The notes below the pieces were generated by a model. That model ran no database searches. It had not been told where the DNA came from and saw only the letters and a list, made by a program, of their open reading frames with translations. Positions 42,851 through 52,027 of a stretch of 64,000 nt of DNA are shown in pieces. Location: assembly GCA_963766345.1 (NCBI GenBank), contig CAVXZL010000004.1, forward strand, positions 44,482 to 108,481, in the 5' to 3' direction. How positions within the stretch are numbered: the stretch's first letter is position 1; each line of letters begins with the position of its first letter. The stretch is from DASVFB01 sp963766345. GTDB taxonomy: Bacteria > Actinomycetota > Thermoleophilia > Gaiellales > Gaiellaceae. A program made the translations under genes and the position numbers.

Positions 42851-43035
42851 CGGGCCATGCCCGGGGTCTGACCCCAGCCATGTCCGAAACCGACGCGAAA
42901 GGTGTGCCGAAAGCGTGACGATCGTTCCACCGATTCGCGCCCGCGCCGACTCGCTTCGCTCTCGCCAGGCCGAGAACCCGTTGATATCGTCCGGTTCGAA
43001 CATGGCCGGGGTCTGACCCCAGACCTGTCCCGTTC
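42851..43035. repeat. composite intergenic repeat, copy B
   Basis: GGGGTCTGACCCC cores at 42863-42875 and 43008-43020 (centres 145 nt apart, identical to copy A). The block TGTGCCGAAAGCGTGACGATC is at 42903-42923 (same offset of 34 nt from the first centre, 20 of 21 bases equal). ATCGTCCG precedes the second core. The rest of the interior has diverged. It lies between convergent dedA-like and dehydrogenase genes. Confidence 0.75.
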
Positions 43036-43041
43036 GGACTC

Positions 43042-44115
43042 CTACAAAGTCGCCCAGACCTCGAGCTTCGTCCGCGTGCGGGAGATGACTTCGTCCGTGA
43101 ACTCGCTCGTCGTCGAATGCCCGTGCAGGTCGGCCGTGCGGACGCCTTGCGCCACCGCCTCGAGGCACGCCTCCCGGATCGCGCGCCCTGCGCGCTGCGA
43201 CGCGTCCGCCTCCCCGTGCGACAGGAGCGCCGCACCGGCGAGGATCATCGCCATCGGGTTCGCGACGTTCTTGCCCTGGAGCGAGGGTGCCGTGCCGTGC
43301 GCCGCCTCGGCCATGAGCGCGTCCGGCTCGAAGTCGTCGTCGAACGCCACGAGCAGCGACTCCGAGCCCGCGATCGACCCGAAGAGCGGCAGCACGAGAT
43401 CCGACAGGATGTCGCCGTCGCGGTTCAGCGCCGGGATGACGAGCGGATCGCCCGTCGACGCGATGAGCAGCGCGAACGTCGCGTCGATCAGCTGCGGCTC
43501 GTACGCGACGTCCGGATGCCGCTCGGCGGCCGCGTCCATCTCCTCCTTCAGCATCCCCTCGTAGACCGGGCTGACCGTGTACTTCGGCCCGCCGAAGACC
43601 TTCGCGCCCGTTCGCGCCGCCTGCCGGAACGCGAACTCGGCGACGGAGTGGCAGATGCGCCGCTCGATGCGCTCCGTCCGGAACGCGGCCTCGTCGTCCC
43701 CCGAGCCCTCCCGCCACTCGTGCGCGCCGTAGGCGTCGCCGACCGCCATCCGCACGATCGAGATGGGCGCGTGCACGCCGCCCAGCGGAACGATCCCCGG
43801 GATGCGCCGCCCCGTGCGCACGATCACGCGGCCGCCGATCTCCTCCCGCAGGATCCGGTTCGGGGAGCCCACGTCGCCGGCGCCCTCCGGCGTGACGGTC
43901 GCCGCCTTGAGCCCGAGCCCGTGCTCCCGGATCGCCCTCGCCGCCTCGTGGACGACGCCGTTCGCGGTCTCCCGCCGTTTCGCGAGCGAGAGGACGTAGC
44001 GCGGGAACTCGAGCTCGATCCCGACCACGTCCGGCTGGAGGACGCGGACCGCCTCCTCGAGCAGTTCCTGCCCGGTCTCGTCGCCCTCGAGCAGCACGAT
44101 CACGCGCTCGTCCAT
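43042..44115 (-). CDS. isocitrate/isopropylmalate dehydrogenase family protein
   Basis: 357 aa. LLEGDETGQELLEEAVRVL at the N-terminus and DATFALLIASTGDPLVIPALNRDGDILSD, AEAAHGTAPSLQGKNVANPMAMILAGAALL mark the family. The middle (RTGRRIPGIVPLGGVHAPISIVRMAVGDAYGA) resembles the IPG...PI.I.R.A.GD.Y region of homodimeric NADP-isocitrate dehydrogenases more than LeuB. The usual ENTEG motif is absent. Isocitrate is a likely but unproven substrate. A CATAAT box lies 9 nt before the ATG (44125-44130, reverse). Confidence 0.75.
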   Translation of the reverse strand: MDERVIVLLEGDETGQELLEEAVRVLQPDVVGIELEFPRYVLSLAKRRETANGVVHEAARAIREHGLGLKAATVTPEGAGDVGSPNRILREEIGGRVIVRTGRRIPGIVPLGGVHAPISIVRMAVGDAYGAHEWREGSGDDEAAFRTERIERRICHSVAEFAFRQAARTGAKVFGGPKYTVSPVYEGMLKEEMDAAAERHPDVAYEPQLIDATFALLIASTGDPLVIPALNRDGDILSDLVLPLFGSIAGSESLLVAFDDDFEPDALMAEAAHGTAPSLQGKNVANPMAMILAGAALLSHGEADASQRAGRAIREACLEAVAQGVRTADLHGHSTTSEFTDEVISRTRTKLEVWATL

Positions 44116-44162
44116 CGCGCCGCGATTATGGACCCCCGTTAGGTGGGTAGGAGACGGAGCCT

Positions 44163-45176
44163 ATGGTCAATCGGCTCACCTGGACACGAAAGGGGACGCG
44201 CCGTCCCTTTCGCTACTTCGACTCCAAGGGCATGAGGATCCGCGATCCTCTCGTCGTCGAGCGCCTGGACGCGCTCGCGATTCCGCCGGCGTGGACGGAC
44301 GTTCGGATCGCTCCGACGCCCCGCGCGAAGCTCCAGGCGGTCGGCGTCGACAGCGCCGGGCGGAAGCAGTACCGCTACCACCCGGACTTCCGCGCGCAGC
44401 AGGAGGCGGCGAAGTACGAGGAGCTGATCCGGTTCGCCGAGAAGCTCCCCGATCTGCGGCTCGCGATGGGTGAGCATCTGATGCTCGATCCGCTCGATCC
44501 GCTCCGTGTCTGCGCGGTCGCGACCCGCCTCATCAACCTCGCCTGGTTCCGCATCGGCTCGGACCGGCACACGCAAAGGTCGAGGACGTACGGGGTCACC
44601 ACCCTGAACAAGTCGCACGTCAAGGTTCGTGGCACGCGCGTCACGTTCCGTTTCCGCGCGAAGGGCAAGGTGCAGGTGCGCACGGCGGTCGTGGACGTGG
44701 AGCTCGCCGATTCCGTCCGCGCACTGCTCGCGACGCCGGGCCGCCGCCTCTTCCGCTACGAGGTCGACGGGGCGCTTTGCAACCTCACCAACCGCCGCCT
44801 GAACGAGTACATCCGCGAGTACATGGGCGGCGACTTCTCCGCCAAGGACTTCCGCACCTGGGGCGGGACGCTGACCGCGGCGATCACGTTCGCCGAGCGC
44901 GGTCCCGTCGAGGGAAAGACCGAGCAGAAACTCGTCGTCGCGGCGGTGATGCGGTGCGTCGCCGAACGGCTCGGCAATACGCCCGCAGTTGCGCGAGCTT
45001 CATACGTCTCACCGGCCGTCGTCGAGCAGTACCTCGACGGGCGAACGATCGAGGATTTCCGTCCACGCCATTTGCGAATCGTCACCGCGCGTGATATCGG
45101 TCTCGATCAGGAGGAACAGGCGACGCTCTCGCTGCTTCGCTCGTGGCGGATACGCGAGAGTCGAAAGGCAGCCTAG
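44163..45176 (+). CDS. type IB DNA topoisomerase (poxvirus-like)
   Basis: 337 aa. Relaxes supercoils via a 3'-phosphotyrosine. The N-terminal part has FRYFDSKGMRIRDP and AIPPAWTDVRIAP. The catalytic region has TRLINLAWFRIGSDRHTQRSRTYGVTTL, KDFRTWGGTLTAAITF (RxxR/H) and ARASYVSPAVVEQYLDG with the predicted nucleophile Tyr in ASYVSP. Bacterial TopIB proteins of this type are common in actinobacteria. ATG start with a GGAG just upstream. Confidence 0.92.
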   Translation: MVNRLTWTRKGTRRPFRYFDSKGMRIRDPLVVERLDALAIPPAWTDVRIAPTPRAKLQAVGVDSAGRKQYRYHPDFRAQQEAAKYEELIRFAEKLPDLRLAMGEHLMLDPLDPLRVCAVATRLINLAWFRIGSDRHTQRSRTYGVTTLNKSHVKVRGTRVTFRFRAKGKVQVRTAVVDVELADSVRALLATPGRRLFRYEVDGALCNLTNRRLNEYIREYMGGDFSAKDFRTWGGTLTAAITFAERGPVEGKTEQKLVVAAVMRCVAERLGNTPAVARASYVSPAVVEQYLDGRTIEDFRPRHLRIVTARDIGLDQEEQATLSLLRSWRIRESRKAA

Positions 45177-45179
45177 AAT
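45174..45179 (+). promoter_or_regulatory. -10 box TAGAAT upstream of the small zinc protein
   Basis: TAGAAT overlaps the topoisomerase stop; about 25 nt of leader with AAGGAG (45202-45207) before TTG 45213. Confidence 0.45.
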
Positions 45180-45212
45180 TCCTCTCGCAATTCCACCGGG
45201 AAAGGAGCGATC

Positions 45213-45413
45213 TTGGCCAGGAAGACCGTGCTCGTCTGCGACAGTTGCGGCAAAGAAGTGGACGAAGGCAAAGGCGCCGTCCTGCGCGTGACCTACACGG
45301 ACGCGCGGCGAGGCGCGAAGCAGGCAGACCTCTGCGACGACTGCGCCGGGAACATGCCGGGGATGCCGGCAGCTCGTCGCGGGCGGCGTCCGAAGGCAGC
45401 TGCAGCGGCGTAA
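45213..45413 (+). CDS. small zinc-ribbon protein
   Basis: 66 aa from TTG 45213, supported by AAGGAG five bases upstream. Sequence features are ARKTVLVCDSCGKEV, VTYTDARRGAKQADLCDDCAGN and a basic RRGRRPK tail, i.e. CxxC...CxxC zinc ribbon plus a possible DNA-contacting tail. It resembles small actinobacterial zinc proteins seen near nucleoid proteins; function unknown. Confidence 0.7.
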   Translation: MARKTVLVCDSCGKEVDEGKGAVLRVTYTDARRGAKQADLCDDCAGNMPGMPAARRGRRPKAAAAA

Positions 45414-45467
45414 AAAAGACCGCGCTCGTAGCGCGAAGCGCGTTCAGGAGTCGTCGGGACCCAGGTC

Positions 45468-45473
45468 TAGGAT
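45468..45473 (+). promoter_or_regulatory. -10 box TAGGAT of the helicase-nuclease operon
   Basis: TAGGAT, 6 nt, GTG 45480. Confidence 0.4.
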
Positions 45474-45479
45474 GGATCG

Positions 45480-48389
45480 GTGGGTCTCAGCCTCATCGCC
45501 GGGCCCGCCAACGCGGGCAAGGTGGCGCTCCTGCTCGAGCGCTACCTCGGTGCGCTTGCGCGCGAGCCGGTCCTCATCGTCCCGAACCGATCGGACGTCG
45601 AGCGTGTCGAACGTGACCTCCTGGCGCGAAGCGGCGCGCTCCTCGGCGGTTCGATCGGGACATTCGACGACGTCTTCGAGCGGATCGCGCACGCCGGCGG
45701 CGCAGCCCGGCCGCTGCTGGGCGACTCGCAGCGCACGCTCCTCGTCCGCCGCATCGTCGGCGGCGCGTCGCTGAACGGCCTGGGGCGCTCGGCGCGCTTC
45801 GCCGGCTTCGCCGACTCCCTGGCGGCCACGTTCGCGGAGCTCGAGTCGGGCCTCCTCGAGCCCTCGGCGATCGAGGGCGACCTTGCACGGCTCTTCGCCG
45901 CGTACCGGGCCGAGCTCGACCGGCTCGGCCGCTGGGACCGCGATGCGCTCCGCCGGTACGCGGTCGACCGGCTTCAGTCGGAGTTCGACGCGTGGAGCGC
46001 TGTGCCCGTGTTCGCGTACGGCTTCGAGGACCTGACCGGCGCGGAGTGGGAGCTCCTGCGCGCGCTCGCAGGGCGGACGGACGTGACCGTCTCGGTGCCG
46101 TTCGAGGCCGGGCGCACGGCATTCGACTCGCTGCGGCCGACGATGAACGACCTGAGCGCGCTCGCAGACGGGCGGATCGAGGTGCTCCCGCCGAGGTTCC
46201 ACGACTTCGCGCATCCGGCGCTCGCGCACATCGAGCGCGGCCTCTTCGGAGACGAGCCGACGGAACGCGCTGAGACCGGCGGCGCGGTCCGCTTCTTCGA
46301 GGGCGCGGGCACCCGGCCGACGCTCGAGCTCGTCGGCCGCGAGATCCTTTCGCTCGTTCGCGCCGGCACCGCGCCGGAGCAGATCGCGATCGTCTGCCCG
46401 GCGCTCGAGCGCTGGCGCGCGCCGCTCGAGACGGGGCTCGGCGCGCTCGGCGTCCCCGTGTCGGTGGCGACGCGGCCCCGACTGCCGCAGACGCCGTTCG
46501 GGCGCGCGCTCGTCGGGCTGCTTCGCTTCGTCTGGCTCGGCGGCGGCCGGCGCGAGCTCTACGGCTTCCTGCGCACGCCGTACTCGGGCGTGCCGCGGCC
46601 GAAGGCGGACTTCCTGGAGGGACGTCTCCGCGGCCGCGCGATCAACGCGCACGACCGCGTGGAGGCCGAGACCCTCGCGCTGCACGGGAACCCGTTCCCG
46701 ATCGTCAAGGAGTTGCGCGAGGCGCCGACGCTGCTCGGCGGACTGCGCGGAACGGGCGCGCGAATGCTCAGGCACGCGTACGGCCTCCACCAGCCGCCGG
46801 CGAACGGCGCGGCGCGGCTCGACCTGCGCGCGTACGAGACGGTGTCGCGCCTCGCGGACGAGCTCGAAGGCTGGCTCGCGCTCGGCGGCACGCTGAGCGC
46901 GGACGAGATCGTCGGCGCGCTCGAGCGCTCGACCGTTCGCGGCGCCGACGGCCGCGAGCCGGGCCGCGTCGCGGTGCTCGATCTCCTTCGCGCGCGCACG
47001 CGAAGCTTCGAGGTCGTGTTCATCCTCGGGCTCGAGGAGGGCACGTTCCCGCGGCGGGTGCAGAGCTCGCCGTTCCTCGACGACGATGCCCGCCGTGAGC
47101 TCGGGGAGGCCCGCCTCGTCAAGCCGGACGGCATCGAGCGCGACCGCTACCTCTTCTATACCGCCTGCACTCGCGCGACGCGGCGCCTCTACCTCGTGCG
47201 CGAGGCCGCGAGCGACGACGGTACCCCGCGCGAGGCGAGCCCGTTCTGGGACGAGGTCGCGCGGCTCTTCGCCGGGGAGGACGTCCGTCGCGCGACGGTG
47301 CGGCGCCCGCTCTCGGCGCTCACCTGGCCGATCGACGGCGCGCCGACCGAGCGTGAGCGCCTCCGCGCGCTCGCAGCACTTGCCGCGAGCGACGAGGTCG
47401 AGGCGAACGCGCTCGCGCTCGCCAACGGCTGGGAGCGCCGGCTCGAGCGCGCGCTGCAGGCGTTCCGCCGGCCGACGCGCCTGCGCCATCCGCTCGTCCT
47501 CGACTACCTCGGCGAGCGGACGAGCTTCAACGTCACCGAGCTCGAGCGCTTCTCCGACTGCTCATCCGCCTGGTTCGTCGAACGGCTGCTCGACCCGCAC
47601 ACGATCGACGCGGAGGCCGACGCGAAGCTGCGCGGCTCGGTCGCCCACACCGCCCTGAACAAGTTCTTCAGCGGCATCCCGAAAGAGCTCGGCGTCGAGC
47701 GGCTGGACGAGTCGACGCTCGACCGCGCGCTGCCGTTCCTCCGGCGCTGCCTCGACGCGGCGGTGAACGGCGTGCGCATGGAGATGACCGAGCTGCAGCG
47801 GCAGGAGCTCCACCAGACGCTCTGGCGCGATCTCGAGGCGCTCGTCCGCGCGGAGGCGGTATCGGAGCTCGAGCTCGTGCCGCGGCGGTTCGAGGTGTCG
47901 TTCGGCCGCGAGCGCTCGACCTTCGACGGGCTCGACCTCGGCGATGGGCTGTCGCTCTCGGGGAAGATCGACCGCGTCGACGTCGAGACGTTCGGCGCGC
48001 GCGGGATCGTGCACGACTACAAGTCGGGACGCTCCGCGCACTCGGCTGCGCAGATCCAGCAGGAGCAGCGGCTGCAGATCCCGCTCTACATGCTCGTGCT
48101 CCGCGACCTCGTCGGCGTCGAGCCGCTCGGCGGCCTGTACCGGCCGCTCGCCGGCGAGCGCAAGCCGCGTGGGCTGTTGCGGTCGAGCGCGAAGGAGGAG
48201 CTGCCGGGCTACGCGCGCAACGACTACCTCGACGAGGACGAGTTCTGGGCGCGGCTCGAGACGGCACGCGCCGACGCGCGCGCGCTCGCGCAGCGCATCC
48301 GCACGGGCGACGTCGACCACGATCCGCGTGGCGGCTCGTGCCCCGCCTGGTGCGACCTCTGGCGTGTCTGCCGGGTGGCGAGAGCGTGA
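45480..48389 (+). CDS. AddB-like PD-(D/E)XK nuclease protein
   Basis: 969 aa. The N-terminus has a degenerate P-loop (LIAGPANAGKVALLLERYL; Val after Lys). Helicase-like remnants include VVFILGLEEGTFPRR and FYTACTRATRRLYLVREA. The C-terminal nuclease domain has ERFSDCSSAWFVERLLDP, GKIDRVDVETFG and GIVHDYKSGR. The first cysteine (FSDC) plus CPAWCDLWRVC at the end would form an iron-sulfur staple as in AddB. It pairs with the UvrD-like protein downstream (GTGA overlap) to form a RecBCD-type resection complex. Confidence 0.85.
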   Translation: MGLSLIAGPANAGKVALLLERYLGALAREPVLIVPNRSDVERVERDLLARSGALLGGSIGTFDDVFERIAHAGGAARPLLGDSQRTLLVRRIVGGASLNGLGRSARFAGFADSLAATFAELESGLLEPSAIEGDLARLFAAYRAELDRLGRWDRDALRRYAVDRLQSEFDAWSAVPVFAYGFEDLTGAEWELLRALAGRTDVTVSVPFEAGRTAFDSLRPTMNDLSALADGRIEVLPPRFHDFAHPALAHIERGLFGDEPTERAETGGAVRFFEGAGTRPTLELVGREILSLVRAGTAPEQIAIVCPALERWRAPLETGLGALGVPVSVATRPRLPQTPFGRALVGLLRFVWLGGGRRELYGFLRTPYSGVPRPKADFLEGRLRGRAINAHDRVEAETLALHGNPFPIVKELREAPTLLGGLRGTGARMLRHAYGLHQPPANGAARLDLRAYETVSRLADELEGWLALGGTLSADEIVGALERSTVRGADGREPGRVAVLDLLRARTRSFEVVFILGLEEGTFPRRVQSSPFLDDDARRELGEARLVKPDGIERDRYLFYTACTRATRRLYLVREAASDDGTPREASPFWDEVARLFAGEDVRRATVRRPLSALTWPIDGAPTERERLRALAALAASDEVEANALALANGWERRLERALQAFRRPTRLRHPLVLDYLGERTSFNVTELERFSDCSSAWFVERLLDPHTIDAEADAKLRGSVAHTALNKFFSGIPKELGVERLDESTLDRALPFLRRCLDAAVNGVRMEMTELQRQELHQTLWRDLEALVRAEAVSELELVPRRFEVSFGRERSTFDGLDLGDGLSLSGKIDRVDVETFGARGIVHDYKSGRSAHSAAQIQQEQRLQIPLYMLVLRDLVGVEPLGGLYRPLAGERKPRGLLRSSAKEELPGYARNDYLDEDEFWARLETARADARALAQRIRTGDVDHDPRGGSCPAWCDLWRVCRVARA

Positions 48390-51300
48390 ACGCCGAGCAG
48401 CAGGCAGCGACCGACGCGACGGGCGTCGTCTTCGTCTCCGCGGGCGCCGGGACCGGCAAGACGAAGGTGCTCGTCGAGCGTTTCGTGCGTGCGGTCTGCG
48501 ACGACGGGCTCGACGTCTCGTCGGTGCTCGTCATCACGTACACGAAGCGCGCCGCCGGAGAGCTGCGCTCGCGTATCCGCGCGCGCCTGCTCGAGCTCGG
48601 CCGCGCCGACCTCGCGCGGGAGCTCGACGGCGCGTGGATCTCGACGATCCACGGCTTCTGCAATCGCTTGCTGAAGACGTATCCGCTCGACGCGGGCCTC
48701 GACCCGCGGTTCCGCGAGCTCGACGAGGCACAGGGATCCGTGCTGCGCGGCGAGGCGTTCGAGGCCGCGCTCACCGAGTTCTGCTCCGGCGGCGACCCGG
48801 AACGGTTGCGCCTGCTCGCGACGTACCGCGCGAGCGGGCTGCGGCGGATGCTGACGGGTGTCTACGGGACGCTTCGCTCCGCGGGGCGTGACCTCGTGCT
48901 CGAGCTCGGCGAACGGCCCGACCTCGGCGAGGCGCTCGAGCGGCTCGACGTTGCAGCGCGGTGCCTCGTCGACGACGCCGCGGCTACCGATGCGCAGCGC
49001 GCGGCCGCGACGCAGGCGCTCGCGCTCGACACGTCCGAGCCGGAGCGACTGCTCGACCTCGGTGGCCTCAGGGCGCGCGGCGAGCGCGCGGCAACGTATG
49101 TGGAGGCGATCAACGCCGTCGAGCAGGCGGCGCTCGACGACGTCGCCGCGCGCGACCGCGTGCTCCTCCAGGATCTGCTCGACCGCTTCGCGGTGCAGTA
49201 CCAGGCCGCAAAGGACCGCGAGTCGGTGCTCGACTTCGAGGACCTGCAACTTCGAGCACGCGACCTGCTGCGGTCGAACGAAGACGTCCGCGGGCGCGAG
49301 CAGTTGCGTTTCCGCTCGGTGATGGTGGACGAGTTCCAGGACACGAACCGCCTCCAATGCGAGTTGATCGACCTCATCGCGGCGCACGCTGACGTGTTTT
49401 TCGTGGGCGACGAGTTCCAGTCGATCTACGGCTTCCGGCACGCGGACGTGCAGGTGTTCCGCGACCGCCGCGCGACCGCGCCACAGGTTCTGCCGCTGCG
49501 GCAGAACTACCGCTCGCGGCCGGAGGTGCTCGCCGTCGTGAACGAGCTCTTCGCCGGCGAGTTCGGCGACGAGTTTCAGCCGCTCCACTCGTCGGGCGAG
49601 TTTCCGGACCCGGTGTTCGGGTCGCCGGTCGAGTTGCTCGTCACCGACAAGTCCTCGTACTCGGGCACGGACGTGCACTGGCGCCGCGCCGAGGCGCAGC
49701 ACATCGCGAAGCGCGTGAAGGAACTCGTCGACAACGGCGACGCGGAGCCGGGCGAGGTCGTCCTGCTCTTTGCCGCCGGTACCGACGCCGAATGGTACGA
49801 GGAGGAGCTCCGCAAGCAGGGGCTGCGCACCTACCGGTCGACCGGCCGCAGCTACTTCGGGCAACAGCAGGTCGTCGACCTGCTCGCGTTCCTGCGGCTG
49901 CTGCACAACCGCTACGACGACGAAGCGTTCCTGACGGTGCTCGCGTCGCCGTTCGTCGGCGCGTCGAACGACGCTCTTGTGCTGATCCGTCGCGCCGCAA
50001 GCAAGCGGCCGATCTTCACCGGCATCGAAAAGTCGCTGCCGCCGCAGCTCTCCGACCGCGACGCACGCCTGCTTCGCGCCTTCCGCCAGCGCTTCGACCG
50101 TCTCGTCGAGGCGATGACTCGCCTGTCGCTCGAGCTGCTGTGCGAGCGCATCGTCGCCGACCACGACTACGACCTCGCCGTGCTCGCGCAGTGGGACGGT
50201 CGCCGGCGCTACGCGAACATGCGCAAGCTCGCACGTCTCGCGCGATCGTACGAGGAGTTGCGCGGCGCCGACGTCGAGGGCTTCGTCCGCTTCGTCTCGG
50301 AGCAGGAGTCCGCGGGCGCGCGCGAGCTCGAGGCGGTCGCGGAGGAGGAGGGAGGCGACGCCGTGCGCCTGCTCACGATCCACGCGGCGAAGGGGCTCGA
50401 GTTCAAGGTCGTGGTCGTCGCAGACGCGGGGCGCGACCGGCAGCCGCCGGCGCCGGACGAGATCCTCGCGCTGTCGGACGGCCGCTTCGGCTTCAAGGGC
50501 ACGAGCGAGTACGCGGCGGTCAAGGCGGCGCGCAAGGACGCCGACGACGCCGAGCGCCTGCGCCTCTACTACGTCGCGATGACGCGCGCCATCGACCGGC
50601 TGCTCGTGTCCGGCGCGATCGACCCCGAGAAGCCGAGCGAGCGGACGACGCCGATCGGGTGGGTGCTCGAGCGCCTCGACGCGCGTGACGAGCTCGCCGG
50701 AGCAGGGCGCGATCCGGTCGAGCTCGAGCGCGGCGGCGCGCGGCTGCTCGTCCGCGTCGATCGCTACGCGCGCCCGACGGCGGTGCGTGCGCCCGTGCCC
50801 GCGCAGGAGCCTGGCCAGCTCGTCCTGTTCTCGGACGACGGCGAGCCGGCGCAGCGGCTGGGGCCGCGGCTACCCGAGCTCGTCCCGATTCCGCTGCCGC
50901 CGCTCGAGCCCGTGCGGCGACTCTCGTTCACGGCGCTCGCCTCGTTCGAGCGCTGCTCGTACCGCTACTACGCGGAGCGGCTCGTCGGCATGCGTGCGCT
51001 CAAGCCGAGCGGCGGGGACGGGCTCGGCGCGCTCGACGTCGGCGACGCAGTGCATCGTTTGCTCGAGACGATCGACCTCGCGAATCCGCAGGTCGTCGAC
51101 CTCGAGCGCGTCCGCGCGTGGTTCCCGCGCGTCACCGACGAGGAGCTGCAGCTGATCGCAGGCTTCGTCGCTTCGTATTGCTCATCGCCGCTCGCGCGTC
51201 GGGTCGCCGCGCTCGCCGACGTGCAGACGGAGGTGCAGTTCTCGTTCGAGCACGACGGCGTGCTCATCCGCGGCTTCCTCGACGCGCTGCACCGCGACGG

Positions 51301-51673
51301 CGACCGCGCGCTCGTCGTCGACTACAAGACGAACACGCTCGCCGAGCACTCGCCGGACGAGATCGTCGAGCAGGAGTACCGGCTGCAGCGGCTCGTCTAC
51401 GCGCTCGCGTGCTTCCGCAACGGCGCCGGCACGGTGGAGGTCGTCTACTCATTTCTTGAACGCGCCGACGCAACAGTTGCCAAGCGGTTTTCCACGGATG
51501 ACCTGCCGGAGCTTCAAGCCGAGCTGTCTGACGCGATCTCGCGAATTCAGGCCGGCCAGTTCGTGCCAACGCCGAGCGACTACGCGTGCACGGGCTGCCC
51601 GGCGCTCGAGGTCGTCTGCGCCGGCCCGCGGCTGCGCACGGCACATGCACCGCCCGAAGCCGTCACCGCTTGA
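48386..51673 (+). CDS. UvrD/AddA-like helicase-nuclease
   Basis: 1,095 aa. SF1A helicase motifs: Walker A FVSAGAGTGKTKVLVERFV, ITYTKRAAGELRSRI (Ia), MVDEFQDTNRLQ (II), FFVGDEFQSIYGFRHAD (III), LRQNYRS (IV), LTIHAAKGLEFKVVVVADAG (V) and RLYYVAMTRAIDRLLV (VI). The C-terminal PD-(D/E)XK nuclease has FTALASFERCSYRYY, RGFLDALHRDGDRALVVDYKTN and CTGCPALEVVC, so it may also hold an Fe-S cluster. With the AddB-like partner it should process double-strand breaks. Gene names addA/addB are likely but AdnAB-type cannot be excluded. Confidence 0.9.
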   Translation: MNAEQQAATDATGVVFVSAGAGTGKTKVLVERFVRAVCDDGLDVSSVLVITYTKRAAGELRSRIRARLLELGRADLARELDGAWISTIHGFCNRLLKTYPLDAGLDPRFRELDEAQGSVLRGEAFEAALTEFCSGGDPERLRLLATYRASGLRRMLTGVYGTLRSAGRDLVLELGERPDLGEALERLDVAARCLVDDAAATDAQRAAATQALALDTSEPERLLDLGGLRARGERAATYVEAINAVEQAALDDVAARDRVLLQDLLDRFAVQYQAAKDRESVLDFEDLQLRARDLLRSNEDVRGREQLRFRSVMVDEFQDTNRLQCELIDLIAAHADVFFVGDEFQSIYGFRHADVQVFRDRRATAPQVLPLRQNYRSRPEVLAVVNELFAGEFGDEFQPLHSSGEFPDPVFGSPVELLVTDKSSYSGTDVHWRRAEAQHIAKRVKELVDNGDAEPGEVVLLFAAGTDAEWYEEELRKQGLRTYRSTGRSYFGQQQVVDLLAFLRLLHNRYDDEAFLTVLASPFVGASNDALVLIRRAASKRPIFTGIEKSLPPQLSDRDARLLRAFRQRFDRLVEAMTRLSLELLCERIVADHDYDLAVLAQWDGRRRYANMRKLARLARSYEELRGADVEGFVRFVSEQESAGARELEAVAEEEGGDAVRLLTIHAAKGLEFKVVVVADAGRDRQPPAPDEILALSDGRFGFKGTSEYAAVKAARKDADDAERLRLYYVAMTRAIDRLLVSGAIDPEKPSERTTPIGWVLERLDARDELAGAGRDPVELERGGARLLVRVDRYARPTAVRAPVPAQEPGQLVLFSDDGEPAQRLGPRLPELVPIPLPPLEPVRRLSFTALASFERCSYRYYAERLVGMRALKPSGGDGLGALDVGDAVHRLLETIDLANPQVVDLERVRAWFPRVTDEELQLIAGFVASYCSSPLARRVAALADVQTEVQFSFEHDGVLIRGFLDALHRDGDRALVVDYKTNTLAEHSPDEIVEQEYRLQRLVYALACFRNGAGTVEVVYSFLERADATVAKRFSTDDLPELQAELSDAISRIQAGQFVPTPSDYACTGCPALEVVCAGPRLRTAHAPPEAVTA

Positions 51674-51699
51674 CATGTGACCATTCGGTCACGTATCGT
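51670..51699 (+). promoter_or_regulatory. ArsR operon promoter with internal operator
   Basis: TTGACA (51670-51675), 18-nt spacer, TATCGT (51694-51699), 7 nt, GTG 51707. The spacer contains GTGACC-ATTC-GGTCAC (51677-51692 region), a perfect inverted repeat of the TGACCnnnnGGTCA type. Position between -35 and -10 fits repression by the encoded ArsR protein. Confidence 0.6.
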
Positions 51700-51706
51700 G
51701 AGCCGA

Positions 51707-52027
51707 GTGAATGACGACGACCTCATCTTCAAGGCGCTCGCGGATCCCTCGCGACGGCTGCTTCTCGACCGACTCTTCGAGCGTGACGGCCGAACGCTCA
51801 CCGAGCTCGAGTCGCAGCTGGAGATGACGCGCTTCGGCGTGATGAAGCACCTGCGCCTCCTCGAAGACGCCGGGCTCGTCGTCACCCGCAGGTCGGGCCG
51901 GGAGAAGCTGCACTTCCTCAATCCCGTGCCGATCCGGTTGATCCACGACCGCTGGATCGACAAGTACACGGAGCACCGCGTCTCTGCACTCGCGGAGCTC
52001 AAGACGCAACTGGAGGAGACGGGATGA
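51707..52027 (+). CDS. ArsR-family transcriptional regulator
   Basis: 106 aa from GTG 51707. Winged HTH: IFKALADPSRRLLLDRLFERDG, TLTELESQLEMTRFGVMKHLRLLEDAGLV (recognition helix), TRRSGREKLHFLNPVPIRLIHDRWI. The C-terminal WIDKYTEHRV is typical of ArsR regulators paired with SRPBCC proteins. An earlier in-frame GTG (51677) falls inside its own promoter and is unlikely. Overlaps the next gene by 4 nt. Confidence 0.9.
   Translation: MNDDDLIFKALADPSRRLLLDRLFERDGRTLTELESQLEMTRFGVMKHLRLLEDAGLVVTRRSGREKLHFLNPVPIRLIHDRWIDKYTEHRVSALAELKTQLEETG

Noticed and set aside
51677..51706. ArsR start at GTG 51677
   Set aside because: Would be located inside its own -35/-10 promoter; GTG 51707 gives the normal family N-terminus.
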